This document shows, one piece after another, positions 26,135 through 33,995 of a stretch of 64,000 bases of DNA (position 1 is the first letter of the stretch; every line of letters starts with the position of its first letter). Below the pieces are notes generated by a model. The model was not told the DNA's origin. It worked only from the letters and a program-made list of their open reading frames with translations, and searched no databases. Both the position numbers and the translations under genes were made by a program. This DNA is from Hungateiclostridiaceae bacterium UBA1305 (GTDB lineage: Bacteria > Bacillota > Clostridia > Acetivibrionales > DTU013): NCBI GenBank assembly GCA_002307275.1, contig DBTX01000021.1, forward strand, positions 9,984-73,983, read 5' to 3'.

Positions 26135-26530
26135 TCACCTTCTTTCATCTACAAAAAGGCCGGCCATTTCACACATTTTGGCGACCATATCCAAAATTTT
26201 TTCCGGCGGAATTTCCCGGATGACCTTGTTTGTATTTGTATCAATCACTTTAATCATAATTGCTTTTGTTTTTTCATGGATGGAATACTCAAACCTTTTG
26301 TTTGATACGGAAATAGCATCATTCGCCTTTTCAATCGTCTTTATAACAGTCTGTTCCGATATAGGGAGATCAAGCTTTTCTGTATCGGTTAACCGTTCTA
26401 TATTGCCAAGATCCATTCCATCTTTTGAATTTACGGCAATATCCGTGTTTGTCGCAGTACTGGCCGAAGCTGTTTCCATATTCGCCTTGAACGAGCTTAC
26501 TGTCTGGGCGGTAATGCCTTCAATCTTCAT
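26135..26530 (-). CDS. flaG: FlaG family flagellar protein
   Basis: This 131-residue protein carries the FlaG C-terminal domain (RFEYSIHEKTKAIMIKVIDT, NKVIREIPPEKILDMVAKM), which in other bacteria affects filament length. The ATG at 26530 follows GGGAGGTG; a GTG three codons upstream would use the same site less well. It is the first gene of the flaG-fliD-fliS-flgN-like unit, behind a sigma-28-like promoter. Confidence 0.88.
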   Translation of the reverse strand: MKIEGITAQTVSSFKANMETASASTATNTDIAVNSKDGMDLGNIERLTDTEKLDLPISEQTVIKTIEKANDAISVSNKRFEYSIHEKTKAIMIKVIDTNTNKVIREIPPEKILDMVAKMCEMAGLFVDERR

Positions 26531-26563
26531 ACCAAACACCTCCCAACCATGAAACTATTTATA

Positions 26564-26590
26564 TTATCGGAAATCAGTCAGAAAAAGCTA
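26564..26590 (-). promoter_or_regulatory. Sigma-28-like promoter of flaG-fliD-fliS
   Basis: A -10 element TCCGATAA (26564-26571, one change from GCCGATAA) has a weak -35 TAGC 15 bp upstream (26587-26590). It lies 34 bp before the flaG start, as expected for a late flagellar promoter. Confidence 0.55.
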
Positions 26591-26632
26591 AGCACTAATT
26601 TCATATAGTCGTATTCATTGTGTAATAGTTTG

Positions 26633-26666
26633 TGAAATAAAGGGTCAGGGAATGATCCCCTGACCC
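26633..26666 (-). terminator. Rho-independent terminator of flagellin
   Basis: Perfect 9-bp arms (26642-26650 and 26658-26666, gggtcaggg/ccctgaccc) are followed on the minus strand by tttatttc. It lies 19 bp after the flagellin stop. Confidence 0.85.
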
Positions 26667-26685
26667 CTCATGAAAAGCGATTATA

Positions 26686-27927
26686 TTACTGGAGCAGGGA
26701 CAGAACACTCTGTGGCTGCTGATTGGCCTGAGCCAGCATTGAAGTGGCTGCCTGGGTAAGGATATTGTTCTTGGTATATTCGGTCATTTCTTTTGCCATA
26801 TCAACATCACGGATGTTGGATTCGGCTGATGTCAAGTTTTCACTGGATGTACCCAGATTGTTGATTGTATGTTCGAGCCTGTTCTGGATAGCACCTAGTG
26901 CGGAACGCTGTGCAGAAACCTTCTGGGTTGCCGTATCAATGGCATTGATTGCAACCTGGGAAGCTGTTGCCGTTGTGATATCGAGTTCTGCAACGCCCAG
27001 TGCAGAGGCTCCCATGTCAAGGATGGAAACCTGCATTGTCTGGTTTGAATTGGCTCCAATTTGCAGAATTGCTGTTCCGTCGGACTGTACGTTCGCTGCT
27101 GCCGTTGTTTCTTCAAAAGTATTCAGGGCGTTTGTCGCATCTGTTTTTGTAGTACCCGTGGAATCCTTTACCGTAACGGTCAAACCGTTAATTGCATTTG
27201 CGAGACCCTCGTCGGCGGCCGTAACAGTAATTGCGCCAGCAGTAGTTGCAGCAATAGTCAAATGGGCATCCGCAGTGGCACCTGTCATATTCGCAACTGT
27301 CGACGCTGAAGTAACTGTATAGGTGTCGGTCGTGACTACTCCGTTCATTTCATAGGAAACGTCAATCGTATCACCCGCCGCTATGCCAAGACTATTGCCG
27401 TCGCTGTCGGTAAGATCCGTTAATAAGCTGCCTGTATCCGCAACATCTGTACCTTCTTTCAAAACTGCACTGGTGTTAACATTTGCAATAGACACAGAAG
27501 CTTTACCCATTGAACCATCCAGCAAATTCTTGGTATTGTATTGCGTTGTTGTGGATATACGATCTATTTCGGCAGTGAGCTGATCCATTTCATCCTGTAT
27601 GTTGTCTCTGTCTTCGTCAGTATTGGTATCGGAAGACGACTGAACAGCCAGTTCCCTCATTCTCTGAAGAATCGAAGTGGTCTCATTTAATGCGCCTTCA
27701 GCGGTCTGTACAAGGGAAATGCCGTCTTCAGAATTGCTTGACGCCTGATCAAGGCCTCTGATCTGACCTCTCATTTTTTCACTGATGGCCAGTCCTGCCG
27801 CATCATCAGCCGCACTGTTGATACGGAGACCGGATGACAATTTCTCAAGGGATTTCGATGTGGCATTGGTATTATTGGTCAACTGACGATACGTGTTTAA
27901 AGATGCGATATTGTGATTAATCTTCAT
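26686..27927 (-). CDS. hag: Flagellin
   Basis: This 413-residue filament subunit is exported through the flagellum. The conserved D0/D1 N-terminus is MKINHNIASLNTYRQLTNNT and the C-terminus is ILTQAATSMLAQANQQPQSV. In between (about residues 170-320) is a Thr/Ala-rich variable domain. The ATG at 27927 is chosen because it starts the conserved motif and follows GGAGGT; the frame extends upstream only through the leader. A sigma-28-like promoter, a CsrA-type leader hairpin and a strong terminator surround it. Ser/Thr richness fits O-glycosylation by neighbouring genes. Confidence 0.97.
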   Translation of the reverse strand: MKINHNIASLNTYRQLTNNTNATSKSLEKLSSGLRINSAADDAAGLAISEKMRGQIRGLDQASSNSEDGISLVQTAEGALNETTSILQRMRELAVQSSSDTNTDEDRDNIQDEMDQLTAEIDRISTTTQYNTKNLLDGSMGKASVSIANVNTSAVLKEGTDVADTGSLLTDLTDSDGNSLGIAAGDTIDVSYEMNGVVTTDTYTVTSASTVANMTGATADAHLTIAATTAGAITVTAADEGLANAINGLTVTVKDSTGTTKTDATNALNTFEETTAAANVQSDGTAILQIGANSNQTMQVSILDMGASALGVAELDITTATASQVAINAIDTATQKVSAQRSALGAIQNRLEHTINNLGTSSENLTSAESNIRDVDMAKEMTEYTKNNILTQAATSMLAQANQQPQSVLSLLQ

Positions 27928-27934
27928 AAGATTA

Positions 27935-27966
27935 CCTCCATGTTTTTTGATAGGGCATCCATGCCC
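27935..27966 (-). promoter_or_regulatory. Predicted CsrA-binding sites in the flagellin leader
   Basis: On the RNA, GGGCA-TGGA-TGCCC (27953-27966) forms a hairpin with GGA in the loop. A second GGA lies in the ribosome binding site (TGGAGGT, 27934-27940). This two-site layout matches the known CsrA control of hag in Bacillus subtilis. csrA and fliW lie just upstream in the same strand. Confidence 0.6.
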
Positions 27967-28044
27967 CTCCATTTTTTTGAGATAAAGAAAGCATTCCACG
28001 CATCCGGCCGGTTTACAGAAACACTTTTTTAACTCTCATTATAT

Positions 28045-28070
28045 ATATCGTAGTTTTTTTTATTTACTTA
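28045..28070 (-). promoter_or_regulatory. Sigma-28-like promoter of flagellin
   Basis: The -10-like TACGATAT (28045-28052) and -35-like TAAG (28067-28070) are 14 bp apart. The match is partial. The resulting leader would be about 110 nt and contain the predicted CsrA sites. Confidence 0.45.
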
Positions 28071-28165
28071 ACAGAAAAATAAAAAATATTTTCCCGGATG
28101 TCCTCTAATCACTGGTTAACCTGGGCAGAATATTCAAAATATGTTCCTGCTGCAGAAGAGACTAT

Positions 28166-30052
28166 CTACTCTGCATTTTCTCCCGGTTGTTTATCCGGCG
28201 GCAATTGCCGGATATATTCAAGATACGCTTCCAGCGCTATGTCTGAGCAGCCCTGTTTCCCTGCAAGTTCAAAAAGCCCATATGCCTCGGACAGGTATCC
28301 GAGCCGGTATTTATAATATCCGCGCAAAAAATATGTTCCGGCGTTTTCAGGAGCATATTCAGTGCATAATAAAGCTCCCTGATAACAGCTAAACTTTTCA
28401 AGTATTAAAGCCACTTTAATCATAAATATATCCTGGGTATTTTCGGCAAGCCCCGAGATTATTTTAAATGCAAATAATTCCTGCCGCATTCTATAAATTT
28501 CACAGATCACAACGGCAATTTTATTTATGTCACATTTGTCAGGATCCGTCTCCCTGATAATGCCAAGTGCAAAAGCATATTCCGGCTCCACTGTTTTTGA
28601 CAGCTTGTCAACATACTCCCGGTTATCCGCGAGAACAGCACAAATCAATGCTTTAACACGGGAGAGTTTATCGATTTTTAAGCATTCATCCATTGCCAGT
28701 AATTTTGCAGCCGTATCAAATTGGGCGTCACCCGCTTTTAAAAAGCCTGCGATATAATATAGGAACTGTTCGTCAGGGTAATTCCTTTTGTAAGCCGCAA
28801 AGCATTTCAGCAGCTGCGGGCTCATATAATACAGCGCTAATCCCGTCATTACCGTTTTATGCCTGGCTTTGCCGGAGTTTTTATAAAGTGACTCTATAAA
28901 TCCGGTCTTTTCGCTTTCAGGTAAATTTTTTGTAAGATTAAGAAGGAGTAATAATGCATTTATATTGTCGTTCTCTTTGTCAAAAATCTGATAATAGGTT
29001 GAAAAAGCATCGGCGGTATTTTTCAGCGCCTCATAGCATCCGCCCGTCAATAGAGCTACTCTGGTTGGATTATGTGCGATCTTGCACAATTCTATTCCTT
29101 CATAGCTTTTCATAAGAACCGCTGTCCTGCAGAACTCCGTAAGCGCGAGTTGAAAAAGTCTATAGTTATAACAAGTCAGACCTCGTAAAAAAACAGCATC
29201 GGGATGTCCCGGAAATTTCTCTTCCATTTTGTCAATCCAGCTCAATATTCTATTGCGGTCCGCATTTGAATGAATCAGACTCTCAATAAGATTTCTATAT
29301 GGTTTGGATTGCACTCCGTAAAGATATTCACTGCAAGTGTTTTGAAAATAAAGTTCCGTATATTTGATTGCATTTTCATGATCTTTAAGAGCAAAGTAGC
29401 ATTCGCCAATATAATAAAAGTTTATCGTTTTTCGTGATTCATCGATATTTTCCAGACCATTTAACAGCATTCCCAGATTTCTTTCCAGCTTTTCCTCCAG
29501 GAATAATTGATTATACCCGGTATGCACAATTTTTATTTTATCTTTCGGGATCTCAAGAATTTTGAGACCTTCTTTTCGATAGGCTGCTTCATGAATGGGA
29601 TAACGATAATGAAAACCTTTCTTTAAAATCCGGAGCGAATAGGACTCTTCAAGAACCGCACCATTTAATCCGTCAGTATTGATCATAGGGCATGCAATCA
29701 CATTTTTTTTAATTCGTTCCGCCTCTAGAATTGCTTTTGGGATATTTTCCTGACAGTCTTCGTAAAAAAATTCATCGGCATCCAAAAACAGAATCCAGTC
29801 ACCGGTCGCTTCTTCCAGTGCCCGGTTTTTGGCGGCGGAAAAATCATCCTGCCATTCAAAATGAATCACTTTGGCGCCGAATTTTTTTGCAATTTCAACG
29901 GTTTTATCCGTTGAGCCCGTATCAACAACTATGATTTCATTAACAATATTATAATAGCTTTCAATACAGCGTTGAATATTATTTTCCTCATTTTTTGCTA
30001 TCATACAGGCGGATATTTTTCTCTTACCGCCATTTCTATATTCAGTGCTCAT
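28166..30052 (-). CDS. Glycosyltransferase (family 2) with TPR repeats
   Basis: This 628-residue protein begins with a GT2 domain: ISACMIAKNEENNIQRCIES, EIIVVDTGSTDKTVEIAKKF and the DXD-type ILFLDADEFF. It resembles SunS-type enzymes that use nucleotide sugars. About residues 230-620 are helical repeats of TPR character (INFYYIGECYFALKDHENAI; YFLRGYYKYRLGYLSEAYGL). It lies between csrA and flagellin, so flagellin is the likely acceptor. The ATG at 30052 lacks a strong ribosome site, suggesting coupling to csrA upstream. Sugar donor unknown. Confidence 0.85.
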   Translation of the reverse strand: MSTEYRNGGKRKISACMIAKNEENNIQRCIESYYNIVNEIIVVDTGSTDKTVEIAKKFGAKVIHFEWQDDFSAAKNRALEEATGDWILFLDADEFFYEDCQENIPKAILEAERIKKNVIACPMINTDGLNGAVLEESYSLRILKKGFHYRYPIHEAAYRKEGLKILEIPKDKIKIVHTGYNQLFLEEKLERNLGMLLNGLENIDESRKTINFYYIGECYFALKDHENAIKYTELYFQNTCSEYLYGVQSKPYRNLIESLIHSNADRNRILSWIDKMEEKFPGHPDAVFLRGLTCYNYRLFQLALTEFCRTAVLMKSYEGIELCKIAHNPTRVALLTGGCYEALKNTADAFSTYYQIFDKENDNINALLLLLNLTKNLPESEKTGFIESLYKNSGKARHKTVMTGLALYYMSPQLLKCFAAYKRNYPDEQFLYYIAGFLKAGDAQFDTAAKLLAMDECLKIDKLSRVKALICAVLADNREYVDKLSKTVEPEYAFALGIIRETDPDKCDINKIAVVICEIYRMRQELFAFKIISGLAENTQDIFMIKVALILEKFSCYQGALLCTEYAPENAGTYFLRGYYKYRLGYLSEAYGLFELAGKQGCSDIALEAYLEYIRQLPPDKQPGENAE

Positions 30053-30085
30053 ATATTTAATTAAAAAACCCTAACATTGTATTCA

Positions 30086-30325
30086 TCACTTCATATTCAT
30101 TTTAATAATTTCATCCAGCGATATTTTATCGGTTTCGGGCTTAATTCTGGCTGCTTCTTCATTTTCACGCTGTATCTCCAGGAAAACTTCCTTTCTGTGT
30201 ATGGATACGCTTCTGGGAGCATTAATTCCGATACGTACCTGATCCCCCTGGATATCAAGCACAGTGATCTCTATATCATTATTTATGACGATCGTCTGAT
30301 CCTTTTTCCTTGTCAGTACCAGCAT
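30086..30325 (-). CDS. csrA: Carbon storage regulator / translational repressor
   Basis: CsrA binds GGA hairpins to block translation, classically of flagellin, and is inhibited by FliW. This 79-residue copy begins MLVLTRKKDQTIVINNDIEI and keeps IGINAPRSVSIHRKEVF, with a C-terminal tail typical of clostridial CsrA. The ATG at 30325 has AGGAGGG (30334-30340) upstream; ten extra upstream codons do not belong. It starts within the end of fliW, a 47-bp overlap. Confidence 0.95.
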   Translation of the reverse strand: MLVLTRKKDQTIVINNDIEITVLDIQGDQVRIGINAPRSVSIHRKEVFLEIQRENEEAARIKPETDKISLDEIIKMNMK

Positions 30326-30779
30326 CGGCGCCGCCCTCCTGTCTGCGGATTTCATCCAATATATAGTGTCTCACAGTGTACTTGTCGGTGTCAAGGATTA
30401 TTTGGGCGCCCTTATTCGTGCTGCAGTTGATGATCAAAGGTGCTTTCAGGTTCATGCTGATTCTTGTCAGATCATCCGGTACAACAACGATGGAATATAC
30501 CGCTACATCATCTTCCTTTGCAATACAAAGTTCCCGGGCTGCTTCATCGGGCAGCTCAAAGTCATAGTCCGCTACAATCATAAAAGGATTGGCAATTGCA
30601 AATGCAATCTGTGGTTCATTGACACATTGCAGCCATCCGAACGGAGAGGTCTTATCTTCATTCCCAATGAGTACGAATTTATTAAGCTGTTCAAAACCCG
30701 GCAGTCCTTCATCAAATTTCAAAACACTCTCCTCAGCTATCCTGATTTCCCCGAAGTGCCTTGTTTGTAATACTCTCAT
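30279..30779 (-). CDS. fliW: Flagellar assembly factor FliW
   Basis: FliW binds free flagellin and CsrA by turns, linking filament assembly to flagellin translation. This 166-residue protein shows FDEGLPGFEQLNKFVLIGNE, SPFGWLQCVNEPQIAFAIAN and a C-terminal stretch NKGAQIILDTDKYTVRHYIL. A charged tail of about 20 residues beyond the usual end is encoded in the overlap with csrA. The ATG at 30779 follows GGAGG; a GTG four codons earlier is less likely. Confidence 0.95.
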   Translation of the reverse strand: MRVLQTRHFGEIRIAEESVLKFDEGLPGFEQLNKFVLIGNEDKTSPFGWLQCVNEPQIAFAIANPFMIVADYDFELPDEAARELCIAKEDDVAVYSIVVVPDDLTRISMNLKAPLIINCSTNKGAQIILDTDKYTVRHYILDEIRRQEGGADAGTDKEKGSDDRHK

Positions 30780-30844
30780 AATATCCTCCACTCAGCAGTT
30801 ACTGTAAAATTCACTTCATTATTTTGACTGTATTGCAACGAACT

Positions 30845-31414
30845 CTATATTGACTCATCAAAATTGTTATAACTTATTTTAATGGACGGGTACTGTTTTA
30901 CATAGGTGTTTATCTTTGCGGGCTCATAATGAATATCGACGTTCCCCTGTATATAATCTCCATCTATACCATTAAGCGCCCCTTCTGCGTTTGTATCCCA
31001 CCGGATATTCATTCCGCCTGATACCTCAACCTTGGGCCTGGATTTTGGTATAAAATCCATCCCGTATTCATCTGTCTGAAGCATATTCCTTCTTGCAATG
31101 GAGGAAATGGCATTTCCTCCATTCTCAACAGCTGCCATCGCATATCCGTCCTGAACCGCTTGACCGGTATACTTCAAGACCTGGCGGTACCCTTTTTGAG
31201 CAGCCTCTTTTGCAAAGTCATAATTGTTTTTCAAACCTTCCTCTGCAAAGCATTCGTATTGATCTATGTGTACCTTCGGCTGTTCCGTATGAATCTTAAG
31301 CTCCGCCTGCTCCCGGTGCATCTCAAGCCTGGCATTTTGGGTTCTGATATTCAGTTGAGACGGTATATGCTCAACGCCGAGCTGTATATCCGTTGTTTGG
31401 ATTGTCAACCCCAT
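30845..31414 (-). CDS. DUF6470-family flagellar operon protein (YviE-like)
   Basis: This 189-residue protein of the YviE/DUF6470 family is found between flgL and fliW in Bacillus and Clostridia. It shows IQTTDIQLGVEHIPSQLNIR, the AEEGLKNNYDFAKEAAQKGY helix and paired strands GDYIQGNVDIHYEPAKINTY. Function is unknown. The ATG at 31414 has GGTGA upstream; a TTG two codons earlier is not supported. Confidence 0.85.
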   Translation of the reverse strand: MGLTIQTTDIQLGVEHIPSQLNIRTQNARLEMHREQAELKIHTEQPKVHIDQYECFAEEGLKNNYDFAKEAAQKGYRQVLKYTGQAVQDGYAMAAVENGGNAISSIARRNMLQTDEYGMDFIPKSRPKVEVSGGMNIRWDTNAEGALNGIDGDYIQGNVDIHYEPAKINTYVKQYPSIKISYNNFDESI

Positions 31415-31426
31415 ATGCAATCACCA

Positions 31427-32347
31427 CTATGTCAGAAAATCCACCAATGACGGCTGTATGATTTTTGCCCCGCCGGAAAGAGAAGCTTTATAGACATTCT
31501 CTTCGTTCTGCAGGTTCATGATGGTTTCTGCCATATCCACGTCTTCATTATCACTCATCAGTTTGGTAAAGTTGGTGTTGTCGCTGTCCAGCCTGTTACC
31601 GGTAAGTTCCAGTCTGTTGGTTCTTGCGCCGACATCCGCGCGGATACGCAAAACATTGTTGATGTCATTATCTAGATTGTCAAGAAGGTCACTGGCTGCT
31701 GTACTATCACCTGCGTTGAGCGCTGTAATCAAAGCGTCAAAATCACTGATCAGGGTACCCGGTGTACCGGTCGTGGAATCCGCATCTCCTCCATCATTGA
31801 AAAGATCTCCTCCGGCGACGTTTATGTTGATATCATCTCCAATTCCAATCTCATACAGAATGTTTTCCTCAGAGGTATCCACATCAATTGCAAAATCGCC
31901 GGTGGTTTCGTCCAGCAGCTTTTGATCCGTTTTATAGCCGGAAAAAATGTACCTTCCCGCATAGGTGGTATTTCCAAGAGAAATCATTTGCGTTCTCAGT
32001 TGCTGTATTTCTGCGCTGATCTTCGTCTTATCATCCGTTGTCGTTGAATCGCTTGACGCCTGGACTGTCAACTCCCTGACACTCTGCAATACATCGCCGA
32101 TACTTGACAGAGTATTCTCCGTTGTGTCCAGCCAGGAGGTCGCATCATTTACATTCTTCTGATACTGGTCTATTTCCGCCACATTCGTACGCAGCTTCAA
32201 TGCGCGAGCCGCAACAACAGGATCATCGGACGGCACCTGTATCTTTTTGCCTGTGGCCAACTGGCTCTGGTATTTATCCATTCTGGTCAGATTATTTCCG
32301 ATATAATTGACCATATTGTTGATCAGCATATTATTTGTGATTCTCAT
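31427..32347 (-). CDS. flgL: Flagellar hook-associated protein 3
   Basis: This 306-residue protein of the hook-filament junction has a flagellin-like N-terminus (MRITNNMLINNMVNYIGNNL) with ATGKKIQVPSDDPVVAARAL. It ends with a coiled C-terminus (DMAETIMNLQNEENVYKASL). It follows the two flgK genes and precedes the DUF6470 gene, the standard order. The length is normal. Confidence 0.95.
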   Translation of the reverse strand: MRITNNMLINNMVNYIGNNLTRMDKYQSQLATGKKIQVPSDDPVVAARALKLRTNVAEIDQYQKNVNDATSWLDTTENTLSSIGDVLQSVRELTVQASSDSTTTDDKTKISAEIQQLRTQMISLGNTTYAGRYIFSGYKTDQKLLDETTGDFAIDVDTSEENILYEIGIGDDININVAGGDLFNDGGDADSTTGTPGTLISDFDALITALNAGDSTAASDLLDNLDNDINNVLRIRADVGARTNRLELTGNRLDSDNTNFTKLMSDNEDVDMAETIMNLQNEENVYKASLSGGAKIIQPSLVDFLT

Positions 32348-32363
32348 CCTTCAAAGTCCCCCT

Positions 32364-33989
32364 TTACGCAAAAAGTTGGTTGATCAATATATCGTAAACT
32401 TCGCCCATAGTCTGGATCATTTTTGCCGAGGCATTATAGGCCTGTTGGAATTTAACAAGGTTTGTCATTTCTTCATCTATAGATACGCCGGAATCAGAAG
32501 TCCTCCGGTTTGTGATCTGATTTACAATAACCTCCTCATTGGCCACATAATTCTGTGCCTGCTGAGAGTCGATACCCATTGTGGCAATTAATGACTTCAT
32601 GAAGTCTTCAGGAGCGCCCTCGGAAAACATATCGGCATTTTGCCGGAAATCAAGCAAGCTGTTCAGCGTATTGATATTACCATCTTCAAGCGCTGTGTCA
32701 GAGGTTGCAATCAGATTGGGATCGTCGATAACATCCGAGCTCACGGAGAAATTCTTCGCTGTCAGTTTATCATATGCGCCATAAATATCCGTTCCTGTAG
32801 ATGCTCCGCCAAGAAAGTCCGTACTGGACATCTCCTGATCCCCTGTCCCCATCATTGTAAAAAAACGGGTTCCGGTTACCGAACTATCATGTCCGTATCC
32901 GTCGGCATGTCCTGTGCCGCTGTCCTCCCCGGCATCATAGGATTTATCTCCATCTGTGTCAATATAGCCTTCATTAAACGCTCTCGCAAAGGTTCTGACA
33001 AATTCATTCAGCTTTTCCTGATAAAACGGTATGCCCTTGTAATCAGGAGATGCTATACCATTAGATCCCGTCTCCCCCTCGTTTCCGTCCCGTACATCAA
33101 GGTATCCTTTCAGTTCACCGCCTTTAATTGTAAGCGAATTACCATCTTCCCATCTGACATTGTACAGATTGCCAATGTCCTCATCGTTTACCTTTTCATC
33201 AGAACTCCTCTGATCCAGTGCAAGCTTGCTGACATTGAAATGATCCACCAAAGCCTTCCCGCTGATGGTTACAACAAAATGCTTGTCCTCACTGCCGTCA
33301 GGCTTCGTTCCATACACAACTTCACTGGCCTCAACATTCACAAGTTTCGAAAGCTTGTCCACAAGCAGAGTCCTTGAATCCCTGAGGTCATTGGCCGTAT
33401 TTCCGTCCAACTCGGAGACGTATATCTCCCTGTTCAGCTGTTGGATCTGGGTAGCATAGGAATTGACCTCATTTACCTTTGTCATGATCTTATAATTAGT
33501 ATCCTGCTGCAGATTTTCCAAATGCGTGCCCATACTATTGAAGTACTTTGTCAGCGTTATGCCCTTCTGCTTGACTAATGCTCTGACTGACTCACTGCCC
33601 GGATCTTTCGCAAGCTCCTGCATTGAACTGTAAAAGTCACTCATGATTGTCGTAAAGCCACTGTCAGATGGCTCATTGAAAGCCGTTTCAATTTCCGACA
33701 TTACCTCTTGCTTTGCATCCCATTCACCATATGGACTGTTTTCACTCCAATATTTAAAGTCCAGATATTCATCATGTACTCTTTTAACTCCTGTTACATC
33801 AGCGCCCGTACCCACCATACCCGTACCGTCATATAAAGCCATAGGCCTCGAAGCTGCCTGAACAGACTGCTGTCTTGAGTAGCCCGGTGTATTTACATTA
33901 TTCAGATTATGATTGACCGTATCCAAATTGCGCTGAGCTGTAAAAAGTCCGCGCACCGCCACATTCAGTCCGAAAAACGACTCACCCAT
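32364..33989 (-). CDS. flgK: Flagellar hook-associated protein 1 (second copy)
   Basis: This 541-residue FlgK has the N-terminal FGLNVAVRGLFTAQRNLDTV and NHNLNNVNTPGYSRQQ motif and the C-terminal DEEMTNLVKFQQAYNASAKM. FlgK joins hook and filament. It lies between a longer FlgK paralogue and flgL, 6 bp from the former. The ATG at 33989 follows GGGAGGTGA. Two FlgK-like proteins in tandem suggest a heteromeric junction or divergence of roles. Confidence 0.93.
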   Translation of the reverse strand: MGESFFGLNVAVRGLFTAQRNLDTVNHNLNNVNTPGYSRQQSVQAASRPMALYDGTGMVGTGADVTGVKRVHDEYLDFKYWSENSPYGEWDAKQEVMSEIETAFNEPSDSGFTTIMSDFYSSMQELAKDPGSESVRALVKQKGITLTKYFNSMGTHLENLQQDTNYKIMTKVNEVNSYATQIQQLNREIYVSELDGNTANDLRDSRTLLVDKLSKLVNVEASEVVYGTKPDGSEDKHFVVTISGKALVDHFNVSKLALDQRSSDEKVNDEDIGNLYNVRWEDGNSLTIKGGELKGYLDVRDGNEGETGSNGIASPDYKGIPFYQEKLNEFVRTFARAFNEGYIDTDGDKSYDAGEDSGTGHADGYGHDSSVTGTRFFTMMGTGDQEMSSTDFLGGASTGTDIYGAYDKLTAKNFSVSSDVIDDPNLIATSDTALEDGNINTLNSLLDFRQNADMFSEGAPEDFMKSLIATMGIDSQQAQNYVANEEVIVNQITNRRTSDSGVSIDEEMTNLVKFQQAYNASAKMIQTMGEVYDILINQLFA

Positions 33990-33995
33990 TCCTTA

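Noticed and set aside
32640..33377. 245-codon plus-strand open frame
   Set aside because: It lies antisense within flgK, with no start context.
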